From positions 37,548-101,547 of the forward strand of contig NZ_MCZK01000160.1 of assembly GCF_002875945.1 (NCBI RefSeq): 64,000 nucleotides of DNA. Direction: 5' to 3'. Position 1 is the stretch's first letter. Each line of letters opens with the position of its first letter. The translations under genes were made by a program, and so were the position numbers. Of this stretch, positions 61,518 through 64,000 are shown piece by piece. This DNA comes from Vibrio lentus. Lineage in GTDB: Bacteria; Pseudomonadota; Gammaproteobacteria; Enterobacterales; Vibrionaceae. Below the pieces are notes generated by a model, which saw nothing but the letters and a program-made list of their open reading frames with translations, ran no database searches and had not been told where the DNA came from.

Positions 61518-61670
61518 AGATCCCCGACTCGGTCATTCTTCCCTCTCGGGGATGACGCTAGAGAACGGGATAGCGACAGAGTGAGGTTGGCGGGAGTAAT
61601 CGGGTTACACAACTCGCATTTTTTCTTTGCGTCATTCCCTATCGTGAGGAACGAGCGAATAGGGAATCTC
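61518..61670. repeat. Dispersed palindromic repeats after envZ
   Basis: Two hairpin units: ATCCCCGA/TCGGGGAT (61520-61553 region), and GTCATTCCCTAT...ATAGGGAATCTC at 61631-61670. The second is an inverted relative of the GAGATTCCC...GGGAATGAC units at 29129 and 29357, sharing the GAGGAACGAGCG loop. No gene is supported here. Confidence 0.8.
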
Positions 61671-61698
61671 GTTCTTGCTTGATGAAAGTAACGCTCAG

Positions 61699-61728
61699 AA
61701 AAAAGGCTTCCTTGAGAGAAGCCTTTTT
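61699..61728. terminator. Bidirectional rho-independent terminator
   Basis: AAAAAAGGCTTC and GAAGCCTTTTT pair around a 7-nt loop between the convergent envZ and recG genes. Confidence 0.87.
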
Positions 61729-61756
61729 ACGTTTTAGATGACGTTAATTTTGCTCA

Positions 61757-63835
61757 TTAAGCCTTAGAGTAAACATCGCGTTCACCCAACCAACGGTTGA
61801 TGATTGCTTTGGCATTGTCTGGGTAGCTATCGTGAATATGACGTGCGATGCGCTGCACTTCAGGAATTAAGCGTTGGTCACGGACTAAGTCGGCAATCTT
61901 GAAATCAGCCAAGCCTGTTTGTTTGGTACCAAGCAATTCACCGGGGCCACGAATCTCTAAATCTCGTTGAGCTATCACAAAGCCATCGTTACTTTCACGC
62001 AGCACACCTAAGCGCTTCTGAGCTGTTTTAGACAGCGGAGAGTGATACAGCAGTACACAATGGCTTGCGACTGAACCTCGGCCAACACGGCCACGTAGTT
62101 GGTGCAGTTGTGCTAGGCCTAGGCGTTCTGGGTTCTCGATGATCATTAAGCTCGAATTTGGAACATCCACACCCACTTCAATCACGGTTGTCGCAACCAA
62201 TAGATGCAGTTTGTTGTCTTTGAATTCCTGCATCACCGCTTGTTTCTCAGCAGGCTTCATTCGGCCATGAACTAAACCTATTTTCACCTCAGGCAGGGTG
62301 CGTTGCAGCTCTTCTGCTGTGTCGGCTGCGGCTTGTGCTTCTAATACTTCCGACTCATCAATCAGAGTACAAACCCAGTAGGCTTGTTTACCTTCATTGA
62401 GACAGGCATTGCGCACGCGCTCAACAATGTCATCACGTTTGGTATCAGGAATCGCGACGGTTTGAATTGGGGTTCGTCCCGGTGGTAATTCATCAATAAT
62501 CGAGGTTTCGAGATCGGCATAGGCCGTCATCGCTAACGTTCGTGGAATTGGGGTTGCAGTCATCACCAGTTGGTGAGGGTAATAACCTTGCTTCGCGCCT
62601 TTCTCACGCAGCTCTAGTCGCTGGTGGACGCCAAATCGGTGCTGCTCATCAATGATCACTAAACCAAGGTTGTTAAACTCGACATGCTCTTGAAATAGCG
62701 CATGAGTACCGACCACCATTTGTGCTTCGCCACTGGCAATGCGCGCCAGCTCGGTCTCACGAGCTTTGCCTTTGAGTTTACCTGCTAGCCACCCAACTTG
62801 AATGCCCATAGCTTCAAACCAGTTGGCAAAGTTAATTGCGTGCTGCTCTGCCAGTAGTTCGGTGGGTGCCATCAATGCCACTTGTTGGCCATGTTCCAGT
62901 GCGCGAACTGCCGCCAATGCAGCAACCAAGGTTTTACCTGAGCCCACATCACCTTGCACTAAACGCATCATCGGGTGAGGCTTTTCAAGGTCAGCCTCGA
63001 TCTCCTTGGTCACCCGAGCTTGAGCATTGGTTGGAGAAAACGGCAGCTGAGCCAATAGCTTGTCTTTGAGGGTGTTCGCCGGAGGAAAAGGCATTGCTTT
63101 GTCTTGCTGTCCTTTGCTACGGACTGACAGCATCGATAAGTTTTGAGCCAGTAGCTCTTCCATAATCAGACGCAGTTGCGCGGGGTGTTTACCTTCATCA
63201 AACAGCTCTAGGTCAATGCCTGGAGGTGGCCTATGAATGGTATGCAAAGCTTGCGCAAGGGTAATTTGGTGGTCGTATAAACCTGATGGTAAAAGCTCAT
63301 TAACCGCGGCCTTGTCGATTAACTCTAGAGCTTGATCGGTAAGGTTACGCAGCGTGACTTGTCTTAGTCCTTCGGTAGTTGGATATACCGGAGTCAGGTT
63401 GGCTTCAACATCTGGCTGTTGCCTAGGCGCAAAGAATTTGTAGTCAGGGTGAACGATCTCAAGCCCCATATTACCGCGCTTGATCTCACCATAGGCATGG
63501 ACTTGTTTGCCTTCGGCAAAGTTATTCTTCATACCCGCGGTGAAGTTGAAAAAGCGTAAGGTAATGGTGCCGTTACCATCACTGATTTTTACCGCCAACA
63601 TCTTACGTTTGCCGAAAATGGTATCGACGTGCATTACCTTGCCTTGCACCGCAGCCCAAAGGCCAGCGTGCAGTTTTACGATTGGATAGATACGCGTTCG
63701 ATCTTCATAGCGTAGCGGCAGGTGAAACAATAGGTCTTGTACATTGTTAAGCCCAACCTTTTCCAGTTTCTCTGCGACTTTTGCGCCGACTCCAGACAAA
63801 GAGTTGAGAGGGATAGCAGATAAAAGCTGTGACAT
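61757..63835 (-). CDS. recG: ATP-dependent DNA helicase RecG
   Basis: RecG remodels stalled replication forks and branch-migrates Holliday junctions. The 692-aa protein has the N-terminal wedge/OB domain (GVGAKVAEKLEKVGLNNVQDLLFHLPLRYEDRT), Walker A GDVGSGKTLVAALA, the DEQH box (VIIDEQHRFGVHQR), TATPIPRTLAMT and the C-terminal LRGRVGRGSVASHC plus TRG motif region. I chose the ATG at 63835 (MSQLLSAIPLNSLSGVGA) over one at 63847 to match the family start; neither has a strong ribosome binding site. Confidence 0.95.
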   Translation of the reverse strand: MSQLLSAIPLNSLSGVGAKVAEKLEKVGLNNVQDLLFHLPLRYEDRTRIYPIVKLHAGLWAAVQGKVMHVDTIFGKRKMLAVKISDGNGTITLRFFNFTAGMKNNFAEGKQVHAYGEIKRGNMGLEIVHPDYKFFAPRQQPDVEANLTPVYPTTEGLRQVTLRNLTDQALELIDKAAVNELLPSGLYDHQITLAQALHTIHRPPPGIDLELFDEGKHPAQLRLIMEELLAQNLSMLSVRSKGQQDKAMPFPPANTLKDKLLAQLPFSPTNAQARVTKEIEADLEKPHPMMRLVQGDVGSGKTLVAALAAVRALEHGQQVALMAPTELLAEQHAINFANWFEAMGIQVGWLAGKLKGKARETELARIASGEAQMVVGTHALFQEHVEFNNLGLVIIDEQHRFGVHQRLELREKGAKQGYYPHQLVMTATPIPRTLAMTAYADLETSIIDELPPGRTPIQTVAIPDTKRDDIVERVRNACLNEGKQAYWVCTLIDESEVLEAQAAADTAEELQRTLPEVKIGLVHGRMKPAEKQAVMQEFKDNKLHLLVATTVIEVGVDVPNSSLMIIENPERLGLAQLHQLRGRVGRGSVASHCVLLYHSPLSKTAQKRLGVLRESNDGFVIAQRDLEIRGPGELLGTKQTGLADFKIADLVRDQRLIPEVQRIARHIHDSYPDNAKAIINRWLGERDVYSKA

Positions 63836-63914
63836 AACAAGGCTCATAAACGTAAGAGGAATAATCTATTCAAGCATTTTACTGGATTTTTGTACAGGGT
63901 AAAGCTTAGAAGCA

Positions 63915-64000
63915 GATGAGGGATGAGAGTGAACGAGATTCGAAGGGAATAAGAGCAGATACGGGGTGCGGGTGAACGAGATACGAAAAGATTAAGAGCA
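63915..64000. repeat. 43-bp tandem duplication at the right edge
   Basis: Two 43-bp units, 63915-63957 and 63958-64000, each contain GTGAACGAGATNCGAA and end TAAGAGCA. The array probably continues beyond the window. The motif is related to GTAAACGAGATGCGAGATAC at 29022-29446, so it belongs to the same repeat family. Confidence 0.75.

Overview
This window is chromosomal DNA from a Vibrio, most likely the larger chromosome and plausibly the Splendidus clade. The genus call rests on gene content and order: the eps type II secretion operon followed by cysQ and nudE, a long Vibrio-type RyhB upstream of polA, a glnA / DUF4124 / glnL / glnG block, and Vibrio-style repeats. The clade call is inference from the repeats and codon style. 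Nearly everything is conserved core genome. I see no phage, integron, CRISPR array, tRNA, rRNA or defence island.

Layout. 1-8592: end of rmuC, the ubiquinone genes ubiE-ubiJ-ubiB, the tatABC translocase, an easily missed 38-aa Cys-pair protein gene, tatD, hemB and a GNAT gene. 8593-14837: ryhB under two Fur boxes, a DnaA-box and GATC cluster ahead of polA, polA, the Spot 42 gene spf, an unknown membrane protein, engB and a dihaem cytochrome c4. 14838-18832: a CsrC-like sRNA, a methyltransferase, yihI, a DUF2489 gene and hemN. The order polA-spf-engB-csrC-yihI-hemN is that of E. coli, with insertions. 18894-26800: a GGDEF-EAL protein and the nitrogen block glnG, glnL, DUF4124 and glnA, with NtrC boxes and a sigma-54 promoter. 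27092-38632: typA, a duplicated repeat patch, a P-loop ATPase, a DUF2959 lipoprotein, a MITE-like element, yihY-dtd-yiiD, an AsmA-like protein, pckA and hslO-hslR.

38920-50473 is the complete twelve-gene T2SS operon epsC to epsN, largely overlapping or closely packed. 50625-57944: cysQ, nudE, nfuA, a comF-family gene, bioH, a second MITE copy, an unknown 157-aa protein and tex. 57945-64000: csrB with a far-upstream VarA/UvrY-type box, greB, ompR and envZ separated by a terminator-like hairpin, recG and more dispersed repeats.

The density of regulatory RNA is the most notable theme: RyhB (iron), Spot 42 (carbon) and two CsrA-sequestering RNAs lie within 50 kb. The least explained items are the 38-aa gene with an inverted repeat over its promoter and ribosome binding site, an 18-bp tandem repeat that multiplies start codons at epsJ, a strong hairpin at the predicted 5' end of glnA mRNA, the oriC-like motif cluster before polA, and the separated ompR/envZ arrangement. 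I did not find a clearly new multi-gene system.
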